Assembly (NCBI RefSeq): GCF_003475325.1
Contig: NZ_QRQC01000002.1
Location: 88,320-152,319 of the forward strand
Length of the DNA: 64,000 nucleotides
Source: Collinsella sp. AF33-16
GTDB taxonomy: Bacteria; Actinomycetota; Coriobacteriia; Coriobacteriales; Coriobacteriaceae
Direction: 5' to 3'
Shown: one piece after another, positions 1 through 8,406 of the stretch
Layout of the letters: the number at the start of each line of letters is the position of its first letter
Position numbering within the stretch: the stretch's first letter is position 1
Notes under the pieces: model-generated
The model's input: the letters and a program-made list of their open reading frames with translations, nothing else
Told to the model about the DNA's origin: nothing
The model's database searches: none
Translations under genes and position numbers: made by a program

Positions 1-2
1 AG

Positions 3-308
3 CTGCACGCCAAGGGCGCCAAGAACGTGCTGCTGACCCTTGGTGGCGCCGGTGCGTACTTCTCCAACGGCGAGCATATCTGGTTTGCCAACCGCACCTT
101 CGACGTCAAGCTGCTGTCGACGGTGTGCGCCGGCGATTCCTCGCTCGCTGCCTTCCTGTCCGTGTGGCACGACGCCCCCGAGCGCGTCGAGGACGCCCTG
201 CGCCTTTCGATGGCCACTGGCGCCAACGTGGTCGAGTGCCCCGGTCTGGGTGATTTTGCCAAGGTGGACGAATATAAGAAGCACATCGAGGTTCGCCAGG
301 TCTGCTAG
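3..308 (+). CDS. fruK: 1-phosphofructokinase-like PfkB sugar kinase, C-terminal part
   Basis: The gene is cut by the left edge; about 101 C-terminal residues remain. PfkB-family kinases phosphorylate sugars with ATP. The stretch LLTLGGAGAYF and the anion-hole/catalytic motif TVCAGDSSLAAFL match the end of 1-phosphofructokinase, which converts fructose 1-phosphate to fructose 1,6-bisphosphate. The usual GAGDS reads CAGDS here; the catalytic Asp is kept. The frame ends at TAG 306-308 and is followed by a strong hairpin terminator. FruK is the best guess, but tagatose-6-phosphate kinase or another PfkB kinase cannot be excluded from a fragment. Confidence 0.75.
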   Translation: MHAKGAKNVLLTLGGAGAYFSNGEHIWFANRTFDVKLLSTVCAGDSSLAAFLSVWHDAPERVEDALRLSMATGANVVECPGLGDFAKVDEYKKHIEVRQVC

Positions 309-341
309 TTCCGGCACCTTGTCTGAATAGTTTGATTATTT

Positions 342-379
342 CGCATCCGTCTTAGACTAGGACGGATGCGTTTTTGTTT
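342..379 (+). terminator. Rho-independent terminator after the sugar kinase
   Basis: A perfect 10-bp stem (CGCATCCGTC at 342-351 with GACGGATGCG at 361-370) encloses a 9-nt loop and is followed by TTTTTGTTT. It separates the sugar kinase transcript from cca. Confidence 0.9.
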
Positions 380-472
380 ATCGGACTTGCGTGTGCAGTG
401 GAGGCTGTTTCTTGCTAGACTTCTTGCAGACGCAATCGATAGCCAATTTGATAGTCGCAGGAGGCCATAGGC

Positions 473-1867
473 ATGTGCAATGTTTCGCTCAACGGTACTC
501 AACCGTCCGATGCGTCCCTGCGCGTCCTGCGCGCGCTTGAGGCGGCTGGTCTTGAGGCTTGGTACGTGGGCGGTTGGGTGCGCGACGCCCTGATGGGGTA
601 CCCCAGCCACGATGTTGATATGTGCTGTAGCGGCCTGTGGCAGGAGTCCAAAGCGGCGCTCGAGGCCGCCGGCATCGCGGTTGTGGAGTCGGGCATTAAA
701 TTTGGCGGAATCACGGCTATTTCCGATGGCGAGCGTATCGAGGTCACCACGTACCGTCTGGATGGCTTTTACACCGATGGTCGTCATCCCCAGAGTGTGG
801 AGCGTGCCGCCTCGCTCGAGGACGATCTGGCGCGCCGCGACTTTACCGTCAATGCCATGGCCTGGCATCCCGAGCGCGGGCTTGTCGACCGCTACGACGG
901 TCAGGGTGACTTGGAGCGCAAGCTGATTCGCGCTGTCGGCGATCCCAAGCGTCGCTTTAACGAGGACGCCCTGCGCATGCTGCGTGCGGTGCGCTTTGCC
1001 TGCCGTCTGGACTTTATGATTGAGCCCGAGACCAAGCGTGCGCTTGCCGAGTGCGCGCCGCTGCTCGATGCCGTGGCGCGTGAGCGTGTGGGTATTGAGC
1101 TCGAGGGCATTCTTTCGACCGGTCATGGGGGAGACGCGATGCTCCGCTATCCCGAGCTCATCTGCGCCGCCGTGCCCGAGTTGGCAGCGGGTCGCGGGTT
1201 TGATCAGCGCAGTGTCTATCATGCGTTTAACGTCTACGTGCATATCGCCCGTGTGCTGACGGTGGCGGGGGAGCTCGCGCTGTGTGACGGCGTCGCGCCC
1301 TCGTCGAGCCTTATGTGGGCGGCGTTTTTGCACGATGTGTCCAAGCCCGAGTGCTTCACGGTCGACCATGCCGGTAGCGGACACTTCTACGGTCATCCCG
1401 AGCTCGGCGCCAAGAAGGCGCGCGTCATTATGGATCGCCTGGCCCTCTCGCACGACTTGGTGCGCGACGTGTGCCTGCTCATCAAATACCATGACAAGCC
1501 GCTGCGCCCCGAGCGCTCCTGTCTGCTCAATATGATGCGCGCGCTTTCGGGTGAGGGCGTCGACACGGCCCGCCTGATTGACGAGCTCATGGACCTTAAG
1601 CGTGCCGACACACTTGGCAAGGCCCCGTCGTGCTTCTATTATGTTGAGACGATTGAGGAGATGCGCGCGCTGGCGCACGAGCTGCTGAAGGTAGGGGAGC
1701 CCTATACGCTCAAGATGCTCGCCATCAACGGCGGCGACCTGATCCGTGCCGGAGTCAAGCCCGGGCCGGAACTGGGTCAGTTTCTCAACTCCGCCCTCGA
1801 CGCCGTGATCGAAGACGATATTCCCAACGAGCGCGAAGCTCTTTTGGTTCATCTCAACTTGAATTAG
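473..1867 (+). CDS. cca: CCA tRNA nucleotidyltransferase with HD domain
   Basis: This 464-residue protein adds or repairs the 3' CCA of tRNAs in the cytoplasm. The class II nucleotidyltransferase head is at about residues 20-160, with GGWVRD (33-38), the metal-binding DVD (47-49) and RRDFTVNAMA. A tRNA/RNA-binding region follows (RFNEDALRMLRAVRF), then an HD phosphohydrolase domain with FLHDVSK near 285-291. Start ATG 473 has AGGAGG at 459-464. Two tRNA genes lie just downstream. Poly(A) polymerase is the alternative within the same superfamily. The HD domain may add phosphatase activity, as known for some bacterial CCA enzymes. Confidence 0.9.
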   Translation: MCNVSLNGTQPSDASLRVLRALEAAGLEAWYVGGWVRDALMGYPSHDVDMCCSGLWQESKAALEAAGIAVVESGIKFGGITAISDGERIEVTTYRLDGFYTDGRHPQSVERAASLEDDLARRDFTVNAMAWHPERGLVDRYDGQGDLERKLIRAVGDPKRRFNEDALRMLRAVRFACRLDFMIEPETKRALAECAPLLDAVARERVGIELEGILSTGHGGDAMLRYPELICAAVPELAAGRGFDQRSVYHAFNVYVHIARVLTVAGELALCDGVAPSSSLMWAAFLHDVSKPECFTVDHAGSGHFYGHPELGAKKARVIMDRLALSHDLVRDVCLLIKYHDKPLRPERSCLLNMMRALSGEGVDTARLIDELMDLKRADTLGKAPSCFYYVETIEEMRALAHELLKVGEPYTLKMLAINGGDLIRAGVKPGPELGQFLNSALDAVIEDDIPNEREALLVHLNLN

Positions 1868-1897
1868 CTACCAAGTTTACCTGCGTATTCCATAACC

Positions 1898-1920
1898 TGC
1901 CGACAATTTTTCGGCAATTT
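1898..1920 (+). terminator. possible weak terminator after cca
   Basis: TGCCGA (1898-1903) can pair with TCGGCA (1911-1916), giving a 6-bp stem followed by ATTT. It is short and the T-run is poor, so termination here is uncertain. Confidence 0.35.
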
Positions 1921-1931
1921 GGAATTTCTTC

Positions 1932-1960
1932 TTGCGCTGACGTTTTTTGTCCCGTAATAT
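1932..1960 (+). promoter_or_regulatory. promoter for the tRNA-Glu pair
   Basis: TTGCGC (1932-1937) and TAATAT (1955-1960) are separated by 17 nt and lie 34 nt before the first tRNA, a good match to a housekeeping sigma-70-type promoter. Confidence 0.7.
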
Positions 1961-1994
1961 ATTTCCTCGCAGCACGGCAGTGCAGATGTCATGT

Positions 1995-2071
1995 GGCCCG
2001 TTCGTCTAGCGGTTTAGGACGCCGCCCTCTCAAGGCGGAGATCACCAGTTCGAATCTGGTACGGGCTACCA
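1995..2071 (+). tRNA. tRNA-Glu (anticodon CTC), copy 1
   Basis: The 77-nt sequence folds into a cloverleaf with acceptor GGCCCGT pairing with ACGGGCT (one G-U). The anticodon stem is CCGCC/GGCGG around loop CTCTCAA, giving anticodon CTC for codon GAG. The T-arm is GTTCGAATC and the CCA end is encoded. The D-arm begins GTCTAGCGG, as usual for tRNA-Glu. Confidence 0.95.
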
Positions 2072-2093
2072 CTTCTTTTCTGCTGAGGCTTAT

Positions 2094-2170
2094 GGCCCGT
2101 TCGTCTAGCGGTTTAGGACGCCGCCCTCTCAAGGCGGAGATCACCAGTTCGAATCTGGTACGGGCTACCA
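2094..2170 (+). tRNA. tRNA-Glu (anticodon CTC), copy 2
   Basis: This is an exact 77-nt duplicate of copy 1, starting 99 nt downstream with a 22-nt spacer. The encoded CCA end and CTC anticodon are the same. Both copies are probably cut from one transcript, since no promoter fits in the spacer. Confidence 0.95.
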
Positions 2171-2181
2171 CGCATCTGATA

Positions 2182-2212
2182 CCCGGACTTCCTATGGAAG
2201 GCCGGGTTTTTT
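2182..2212 (+). terminator. terminator after the tRNA-Glu pair
   Basis: CCCGG and CTTCC pair with GGAAG and CCGGG, forming a stem with one bulge, followed by six T residues at 2207-2212. Confidence 0.9.
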
Positions 2213-2320
2213 ATTTTCAAACAATCGTCTGCAATTCCCGTTTGAACCAGAGCTTTGCGTTCTGCCTATGGCCCTTACGGGTACAATATCCAAGATATTT
2301 TGACTGTTAGAAGGAGTCTC

Positions 2321-3628
2321 ATGACGGAGTCCTCTCAGCATACGTCTAAGCCCCAGGTCGAGGTTGAGGCCTCGGGCGGAGATGACAATAAGAGCGCACG
2401 CCGCGGCGCCATCTTTATCGGCGTCGTGCTGGTGGGTTATATCGTCTATCTGGTGGTAACCGGGCAGATGGGGCAGTTCTGGGCCGCTATGTCGAGCGTC
2501 CAGGCGTCATGGCTCGTTGTCGCGTGTCTTTGCATGTTCATGTATCTGTTCTTTGGCATTGTGGCCTATGCGATCGCCGTCTGGCTCGACCCATATTCAC
2601 CCGTCGGCATCCGCGACCTGATTTCGGTCGAGGCGAGCGGCATCTTCTTTGGCAACCTGACGCCCATGATGATGGGCTCGACTCCCGCCCAGATCTACCG
2701 CCTGACCAAGGCGGGCCAAAATGTCGGCGAGGCCGGAGCCACGCAGTTCACGCGCTTTATCGTGTATCAGTTTGGCCTCGTTGCCTGGGGCGCTATCCTA
2801 CTGCTTGCTCGCATGCCGTTTTTTGCCGAGCGCTATGGCGACATGACGCTGCTGTGCGTCTTTAGCTTTGGTGGGCACTGCTGCATCTTGCTGGGCATCT
2901 TCGCCGTCGCGCTCATGCCTAAGACCGTCACGCGCGTCGCCCATTGCATCATCAATTGGCTCGAGCGCATTGGTGTCTCGGCCACTAAGATCGAGGGATG
3001 GCGCACGTTTGTCGATGGCGAGATCTACTCCTTCTCCGAGAAGTTCAAGCTTTCAGCCGGACATTTTTCTTCCATGCTGCTCACCGTGTTTATCACCATG
3101 CTGCAGCTCGCGTTTTTCTATCTGGTGCCGTATTTCCTGATGCTTGCCTTTGGCCACCACGAGGTCGACTTTTTCTCGGTCATGGCCGCGAGCGCCTTTG
3201 TCCAGCTGCTGAGCTCTGCGGTTCCCTTGCCCGGTGGAACTGGTGGCGCTGAGGGCGGCTTTGCATTGTTCTTGGGTCATTTCTTTGGGTCGGCATCGAC
3301 CGCCGGCTATCTGCTGTGGCGTCTCATTACGTTTATTGCACCGACCATTTTGGCTGCGCCCCTGCTGGGCCTTAAGAGCGCTCACAACGAGAGCATCCAT
3401 GCGCGCTGGGATCGCGTGATGCGCAAGCTCGGCCGCGCGCCTCAGACGCCCTCTGCGCCCACTAAGCCGCACCCCGCGAATGCTGTTACCGTTGATCCCA
3501 AGAAGCAGGCTCAGAAGGCTTCTGGGACCGCTAAGCCGGCTCATAAAGCCTATGTGCGCCAGACAGGCGACGGTATTCGCGTATCTCCGTCGGCACTCAA
3601 TAAGAAGAAGCACCCTAAGTCGCAGTAG
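2321..3628 (+). CDS. YbhN/AglD-type membrane protein (lysylphosphatidylglycerol synthase TM-region family)
   Basis: This integral membrane protein has 435 residues and about eight hydrophobic helices between residues 25 and 350. The motif PLPGGTGGAEGGFALFLG near residue 305-320 is typical of the flippase-like family that includes the MprF N-terminus, YbhN and AglD. Such proteins are thought to move lipids or lipid-linked sugars, but the substrate is not readable here. The last 60 or so residues form a basic, Pro/Lys-rich cytoplasmic tail ending KKKHPKSQ. ATG 2321 is chosen because AAGGAG lies at 2311-2316; an in-frame ATG at 2255 has no such site. No MprF synthetase domain follows. Confidence 0.75.
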   Translation: MTESSQHTSKPQVEVEASGGDDNKSARRGAIFIGVVLVGYIVYLVVTGQMGQFWAAMSSVQASWLVVACLCMFMYLFFGIVAYAIAVWLDPYSPVGIRDLISVEASGIFFGNLTPMMMGSTPAQIYRLTKAGQNVGEAGATQFTRFIVYQFGLVAWGAILLLARMPFFAERYGDMTLLCVFSFGGHCCILLGIFAVALMPKTVTRVAHCIINWLERIGVSATKIEGWRTFVDGEIYSFSEKFKLSAGHFSSMLLTVFITMLQLAFFYLVPYFLMLAFGHHEVDFFSVMAASAFVQLLSSAVPLPGGTGGAEGGFALFLGHFFGSASTAGYLLWRLITFIAPTILAAPLLGLKSAHNESIHARWDRVMRKLGRAPQTPSAPTKPHPANAVTVDPKKQAQKASGTAKPAHKAYVRQTGDGIRVSPSALNKKKHPKSQ

Positions 3629-3744
3629 GGCAGTCGTGCGTTCTTCATGATGCGGGGCATATTTGAGCTGTATGGGGGATAATCCTCTTACGTAGATTAT
3701 CTCTCATCTGTTGATGAATGCTCGCATATCGAAGGGACATGCCC

Positions 3745-4356
3745 ATGGCAACCAGCAAACCGCGTCTTGACCGCCGCATCGTTCGCAGCCGTAATGCCAT
3801 CCTTTCCGCTTTCGAGCGCCTACTCATGGAAAAGCCGCTGGCAGACATTACGGTGAGTGCCATCGCGCGCGAGGCCAATGTCGACCGCAAGACCTTTTAC
3901 GTTCACTTTGGCACGGTTGATGGCCTGCTCGATGCCATTGCCGTCGATGTGGTGGAGATGATTGTCGACTCGGTCGAGAAAACGCTTGCTTCCATGGACG
4001 GCGACACCAATGAGCGCGCCCTGGGCGCGGCGGCGACCTTCTTTAAAACTGTTAATGAGGCGCTGTGCAACAACCTGGTGCTTAATCGTCAGCTGATCGA
4101 GAACATTCCGCTCGATGATTTTATGGCTCGTCTTCGTGCGCCGCTCGAGCACGAGATTGCCGAGCGCGATCTGCTGCCCCAAGGTCTCAAGGACGAGATG
4201 TTCGATTACTATCTGGCGTTTTTGCTGTCGGGTATTATCGGTATCTATCGCACGTGGGCGCTGTCTGACGGCTCGGTTCCTATCGAGCGTGTCTCTGAGG
4301 TCGCCAACGACCTAACTCTCAATGGTCTGTCGAGTCTGGAATCTCGCTTGGATTAG
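3745..4356 (+). CDS. TetR/AcrR-family transcriptional regulator
   Basis: The 203-residue protein has an N-terminal TetR DNA-binding domain with the helix-turn-helix region TVSAIAREANVDRKTFYVHF at about residues 33-52. The ligand/dimer domain is not conserved enough to name an inducer. The C-terminal half (ALCNNLVLNRQLIEN, LAFLLSGIIGIYRTW) resembles the TetR_C branch seen in Firmicutes and Actinobacteria. ATG 3745 is preferred over ATG 3739 because AAGGGA at 3732-3737 then sits 7 nt upstream. Its target is unknown. The upstream membrane protein gene is a candidate; the downstream island is not obviously its partner. Confidence 0.85.
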   Translation: MATSKPRLDRRIVRSRNAILSAFERLLMEKPLADITVSAIAREANVDRKTFYVHFGTVDGLLDAIAVDVVEMIVDSVEKTLASMDGDTNERALGAAATFFKTVNEALCNNLVLNRQLIENIPLDDFMARLRAPLEHEIAERDLLPQGLKDEMFDYYLAFLLSGIIGIYRTWALSDGSVPIERVSEVANDLTLNGLSSLESRLD

Positions 4357-4358
4357 GC

Positions 4359-4448
4359 CTAGTTGGGCTCGTCGGCGTGGAAATGCCTGTTCACGAGGTT
4401 CTCTGGCGCCTTGTAGACCTCGTCGGCGTAGGAGCTGTAGCCTGAGGA
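4359..4448 (-). pseudogene. IS3-type transposase (OrfB) fragment
   Basis: Read on the minus strand, about 30 codons give a peptide containing GYSSYADEVYKAPENLV and NRHFHADEPN, then TAG at 4361-4359. Family knowledge: IS3/IS150 OrfB proteins carry a very similar stretch just before the DDE domain, normally continuing into a KWVTD-like sequence. A stop lies in frame just upstream, so only this scrap survives. It sits exactly at the left edge of the high-GC cobalamin region. The identification is by motif memory, not by alignment. Confidence 0.6.
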
Positions 4449-4468
4449 TCTTTAAAAGAAAGTCCAGT

Positions 4469-5785
4469 TTATTCTTCCCACTCCAATTTGGAATCTTCCG
4501 ATGCGCCTTCGCGCGCTCGCATGACCTCGATACCATGTGAGCGTGCGAAGTCGACGAGCTCTGCGTTGCGGGCGTTTAGGGTGCCGAAGGCGGCGGGGCA
4601 CACGATAAGGCGCGCGCAGTGGACGAGGAGCTCTTTGGCGCGGGCTATGGTTTTATCCCCAATCGGTTCGAAGGCACGCTCGGCCACGCATTCCGTCGCC
4701 AGGTCGCGCGCGAGCTCGCAGTCGATGTCCCCTTCGTGCAGAATGCCCGCGTAGAATGCCTTGCCCTGCCGGATGAGCTGGCGAAACACAGCTGACCCCG
4801 TACCTGCGCCGGCGATGACGAACGTGTGCGCATCGCCGTGTGGGCGCCCAATTTCCACGCTGCCGAAGCGCTCGTTGAAGGTGCCATGTTGAAGGCCGTA
4901 GAGCTCGCCAATCGTCTCGCGCGTGAATATGTCCTCGGGTGCGCCGGCGCGGAAGACCCGGCCGTCCTTCACGCAAATCACCTTGTCGGCGCTTTTCTGC
5001 GCGAGCTCGAGTTCGTGGATGGACATTATGACAGCCACATTCCGCGATTTCGCAAGGTGGCGAAGTATTCGCAGCAGGTCGATCTGGTAGCGGATATCGA
5101 GATACGACGTGGGCTCGTCGAGCACGAGCACACGCGGATCCTGCGCGATGGCGCGTGCGAGCATGACGCGCTGGCGTTGCCCGTCGCTTATCTGCATGAA
5201 GTCGCGCTCGGCGAGCTCTTCCACATGTGCGGTTTTCATGGCCTCATCGACCCGACTATGGTCGTCGGGCGAGAGTGTGCCCATTCGCCCGGTGTAGGGA
5301 TGCCTTCCCGCCTCCACGATATCGCGGCAGGTGAGGAGCTCGGTCCGGGGGCGATCTGTCAGCATAACGGCAAGGTTCCTTGCAAACTCCGCCGTCTTCC
5401 ATCGGGAAATCTCCCGCCCGTCGAGCTCGACCGCGCCGGCAAGCGGTGCCAGATGGCGTGTGATGGTTTTCAAGATAGTCGACTTGCCCGAGCCGTTCGG
5501 CCCGATGAGCGCCACGACGTCGCCCGCGCGAACCTCCAGATCGACGCCTTCGACTACGACCTTCTTGTCGTAGCCCGCCGACAGGTCGCTTATGTGGAAA
5601 AGCGGCGCTCCGTCAGCCTGCGTTTCGACCGTAGTTTCGAGGTTCGGCTCCGCTCGGAGGAGGCGTTCCGCGCGCAGTTCCGCACGAGCCGAAAGTGCCT
5701 TCTGGCGCTTTCGTGCGAGCTCAGGACTGTCTAAGCATGGAATGTCCCCTCCGAGCGTTTTGGGCCGCGGCACGAATTCCCCCAT
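4469..5785 (-). CDS. ABC transporter ATP-binding protein, FepC/BtuD type, with C-terminal extension
   Basis: This 438-residue protein energises the adjacent FecCD-type permease. An unusual N-terminal segment of about 60 residues precedes the nucleotide-binding domain. Walker A is GPNGSGKST near residues 95-103, the signature reads ISDGQRQR instead of LSGGQ, Walker B is VLVLDEPTSYLD near 199-210, and the H-loop is SIHE. After residue 310 comes an extra domain of about 110 residues (FVIAGAGTGSAVFRQL, LIVCPAAFGTLNARN) not found in ordinary FepC. Its function is not recognised. Start ATG 5785 directly abuts the permease stop at 5786. It is the last gene of the riboswitch-led operon. Confidence 0.85.
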   Translation of the reverse strand: MGEFVPRPKTLGGDIPCLDSPELARKRQKALSARAELRAERLLRAEPNLETTVETQADGAPLFHISDLSAGYDKKVVVEGVDLEVRAGDVVALIGPNGSGKSTILKTITRHLAPLAGAVELDGREISRWKTAEFARNLAVMLTDRPRTELLTCRDIVEAGRHPYTGRMGTLSPDDHSRVDEAMKTAHVEELAERDFMQISDGQRQRVMLARAIAQDPRVLVLDEPTSYLDIRYQIDLLRILRHLAKSRNVAVIMSIHELELAQKSADKVICVKDGRVFRAGAPEDIFTRETIGELYGLQHGTFNERFGSVEIGRPHGDAHTFVIAGAGTGSAVFRQLIRQGKAFYAGILHEGDIDCELARDLATECVAERAFEPIGDKTIARAKELLVHCARLIVCPAAFGTLNARNAELVDFARSHGIEVMRAREGASEDSKLEWEE

Positions 5786-6826
5786 CTACCTCACCCGCTT
5801 CTTCAACATGAGCGCGATAACCACCGGCGCGCCGAAGATGGCGGTGACGGCGCTGATGGAAAGTTCGACGGGAGAGAACAGCGTGCGCGCGATCAAATCG
5901 CAGCCCGCGCAGAAGATGGCGCCTCCCAAGAAGCACGCAGGAATCACGCGGATGGGCTTCGACGACTTTAGCGCCGACTTCACGAGATGCGGAACCGCGA
6001 TGCCTACGAACGACACCGGACCAGCGAACGCGGTCACGCAGGCGGAGAGCATGCTCGCTAGAAGGACGAGCACCACGCGGAAGCGTTCGACGTTCACGCC
6101 GACGCTTTTCGCGTAGGCTTCTCCCAGCTGGAAGGCGGAAAGGGGCTTCGATATCGCGAATACGCATGCGCTCACGGTGATCACCACGACCGCGATGATC
6201 GCGATGTCGTCCCAGCTCGAACCCGAGAAGCTGCCCAAAGACCAATTGTGCAGGTTCACGATGGACTGGTCGTCGGCGAAGGCGATGAGGAAGTTCGTCG
6301 CCGCCGAGCAGATGTATCCCACCATGACGCCCGCCACGATGAGCATGGCCATGGAACTTATGCGCCGTGCGATGAGGAGCACGAAGCCGATGGTGATAAG
6401 CGAGCCCAGAAACGCTGCGGCCACCATGGCCGGCGAGGACATGGCCTGGTTCGCGCCTAGAAGTACGATCATCGTAAGCGCGACGACGAACTTTGCGCCC
6501 GAGGAGACGCCCAAGATGAACGGGTCGGCGATGGGGTTGTTGAAAAACGTCTGCAGCAGGAACCCGGAAAGCGAAAGTGCCCCGCCGAGAAGCACGGCTG
6601 AAAGCACGCGCGGCAGGCGAATCTCCCAGATGACCTGGCTTTCCATGGAATTGGCCGCGCCGCCCGAAAGGATGCCGGGGATGTGGTCTGCGGGCACGAG
6701 CACGCTCCCGATGCACAGGTTGGCCCCGACGAGCACGATGAGGGCAACAGCGAGCAGCGCCGTCACGACGCGACACCGCGCGGCGCGCCCCGATTCGTCG
6801 TATGCCATGGAAAGCCGGCTTCTCAT
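5786..6826 (-). CDS. FecCD/BtuC-type ABC transporter permease
   Basis: The 346-residue protein has eight to ten hydrophobic segments of the FecCD family, which transports iron-siderophores, haem or cobalamin. Family motifs visible are ADHIPGIL, WEIRLPRVLSAVLLGGALSLSG, NNPIADPFILG and the cytoplasmic coupling-helix region GPVSFVGIAVPHLVK. It starts 4 nt after the binding-protein gene and ends against the ATPase gene, so the three form one importer. A cobalamin riboswitch upstream suggests a corrinoid, cobalt chelate or tetrapyrrole substrate; this is inference. Confidence 0.9.
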   Translation of the reverse strand: MRSRLSMAYDESGRAARCRVVTALLAVALIVLVGANLCIGSVLVPADHIPGILSGGAANSMESQVIWEIRLPRVLSAVLLGGALSLSGFLLQTFFNNPIADPFILGVSSGAKFVVALTMIVLLGANQAMSSPAMVAAAFLGSLITIGFVLLIARRISSMAMLIVAGVMVGYICSAATNFLIAFADDQSIVNLHNWSLGSFSGSSWDDIAIIAVVVITVSACVFAISKPLSAFQLGEAYAKSVGVNVERFRVVLVLLASMLSACVTAFAGPVSFVGIAVPHLVKSALKSSKPIRVIPACFLGGAIFCAGCDLIARTLFSPVELSISAVTAIFGAPVVIALMLKKRVR

Positions 6827-6830
6827 GGCG

Positions 6831-8402
6831 CTAACCGAGCTTCCTCAGATAATGGAAGTCGCTCGCGTCATCGCCGGTGAACGCCCCGTGCAGCTCGTCG
6901 ATAATGTCGGCGGTAGAAGTCATCTGCTGGTACATGTCGGCGCTTGTGACCCAGACGTTGCCGTTCTTCACGGCTTTGAACTGCGACAATAGCGCGTTTT
7001 TGCCTACGAAGTCGTTCAAGGTGGCAACCGATTCGTCGATGGTGCCGTTGTAGACGATGATGTCGGCATCCTTCGCCGTCGCGTAGAAGCGCTCCATTTC
7101 GAGCGTTACTGACGAACCTGACGTCGACGCCGTCTGCGCGTCATCGAGCGCATAGCTGCCGCCTGCAAGCTCGATCATCTGCACCACGTAGTCGCCCGCC
7201 CGCCGCGTGACGGCGGCCCCGTTCGAGTTAATGTAGAAATACGCCACGGTTTTACCTGACGACGCGAGCCCCGACGTTTGCTCGACGCGGGCCTTCTGCT
7301 CGTTGAACAGGTGCGCGGCCTCGTCTTCCTTGTCGAATAGGACGCCGAAAAGCTTAATCCACTCAACGCGCCCGAGTGCTTCGGGCTCGCTCGACGACTG
7401 TTCGGTGAGCACGACGAGCCCGAGCTTCTGCAGCTTTTCCTTCACATCGGGCGTGTGGTTGATCATGGTGTTCTCGATGGCGAGCGTGCAGCCCGAGGCC
7501 GATATTCGCTCGTAGTCGGGCGCGCTGTACTTGCCGCCGTAGGCGATCGCCCCACTTTCGAGCGCGCTTTTGAAGCCTGCGACCGAGCAATCGTCGGCCT
7601 TCGTGCCCGACATGATGATATTGTCGTTCGCATCGAGCGCGTCGACCAGGCACATCGTCGCCGACGACACAAGGTACACCTTGTCGGCGGGGCGCCTTAT
7701 GACCGCGATGTCGGAGCTCAACCCATCAGGTACCTTCGCATCTTGCGGCACCACGAGGAAACGCTCCCCATTCGAAACGCAGATAAGCCGCAGACCGCCT
7801 TCGAACTCGTCGACAGTGAAGTGCTCGGCGTATTCAAGCTGAAGCGCCCCCGTCGGCTCCCAGCCGCAGCCCAAATCGGCGTTGTGGAAGTCGGCCGCGG
7901 CGCTTGAAGCCGTTCCTGCAGGGGAGCCGCCGCTTGCATCGTCGCCCGATTTCTCCTTCATGGTGGATGAGTCGAAGTGGATCGTGTAGTCGATGGTGTG
8001 CGGCGTCGACATGGCGACGGTCTCGGCCGACACGGCGATGTCCTCGTCGAGCGTGACGGGTATCTCGAACGTGGAGTTGCCGCCGTCGTTTACGGGCGCG
8101 TAGTCCACGCCGTCGACGGTCATCTTGTCGTAGTTCGAACTCGACCAGGTGATGGTCGCGGTGTAGGTGTCGCCATCCTTCACAATTGTGGTGGGTGAGG
8201 CGATGCTTGCGCGCCCTGACCCACCGGAAAGCGAGACACTCACAGTGTATTCCTGAGAGCCCGCCGTGCCACCGGTCGCGTTCGGGCTCGCACTGCACCC
8301 CGCGAAGGGAAGCGCGAGCAGGGCGACGAGAACGCAGGTGATCGCGCGCGCCGCGATGCTGTGGCGCTTCCTGTTTTCCCCCTTGGGGAGAATCGACCGC
8401 AT
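6831..8402 (-). CDS. ABC transporter substrate-binding lipoprotein with N-terminal NEAT-like domain
   Basis: The 523-residue protein begins with a signal peptide and a lipobox (LPFAGC, Cys near residue 36). A beta-rich domain at about residues 50-150 (GGSGRASIASPTTIVKDG, TITWSSSNYDKMTVDG) resembles NEAT-like iron/haem-transport modules. The rest is a periplasmic-binding-protein class III fold: LRLICVSNGERFLVVP, YGGKYSAPDYERI, IENTMINHTPDVKEKL and RVEWIKLFGVLF. It would deliver ligand to the adjacent permease. The operon lies behind a cobalamin riboswitch. Related proteins are often labelled iron or corrinoid binding; the ligand cannot be decided from sequence alone. Confidence 0.8.
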   Translation of the reverse strand: MRSILPKGENRKRHSIAARAITCVLVALLALPFAGCSASPNATGGTAGSQEYTVSVSLSGGSGRASIASPTTIVKDGDTYTATITWSSSNYDKMTVDGVDYAPVNDGGNSTFEIPVTLDEDIAVSAETVAMSTPHTIDYTIHFDSSTMKEKSGDDASGGSPAGTASSAAADFHNADLGCGWEPTGALQLEYAEHFTVDEFEGGLRLICVSNGERFLVVPQDAKVPDGLSSDIAVIRRPADKVYLVSSATMCLVDALDANDNIIMSGTKADDCSVAGFKSALESGAIAYGGKYSAPDYERISASGCTLAIENTMINHTPDVKEKLQKLGLVVLTEQSSSEPEALGRVEWIKLFGVLFDKEDEAAHLFNEQKARVEQTSGLASSGKTVAYFYINSNGAAVTRRAGDYVVQMIELAGGSYALDDAQTASTSGSSVTLEMERFYATAKDADIIVYNGTIDESVATLNDFVGKNALLSQFKAVKNGNVWVTSADMYQQMTSTADIIDELHGAFTGDDASDFHYLRKLG

Positions 8403-8406
8403 GGCG

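Noticed and set aside
305..1852. A 515-codon open frame antisense to cca
   Set aside because: Translation lacks any recognisable motif, while cca shows all catalytic motifs and a good ribosome binding site.
1995..2170. Direct repeat that might suggest a CRISPR unit
   Set aside because: The repeats are two identical tRNA-Glu genes. I saw no CRISPR array or cas gene in the window.
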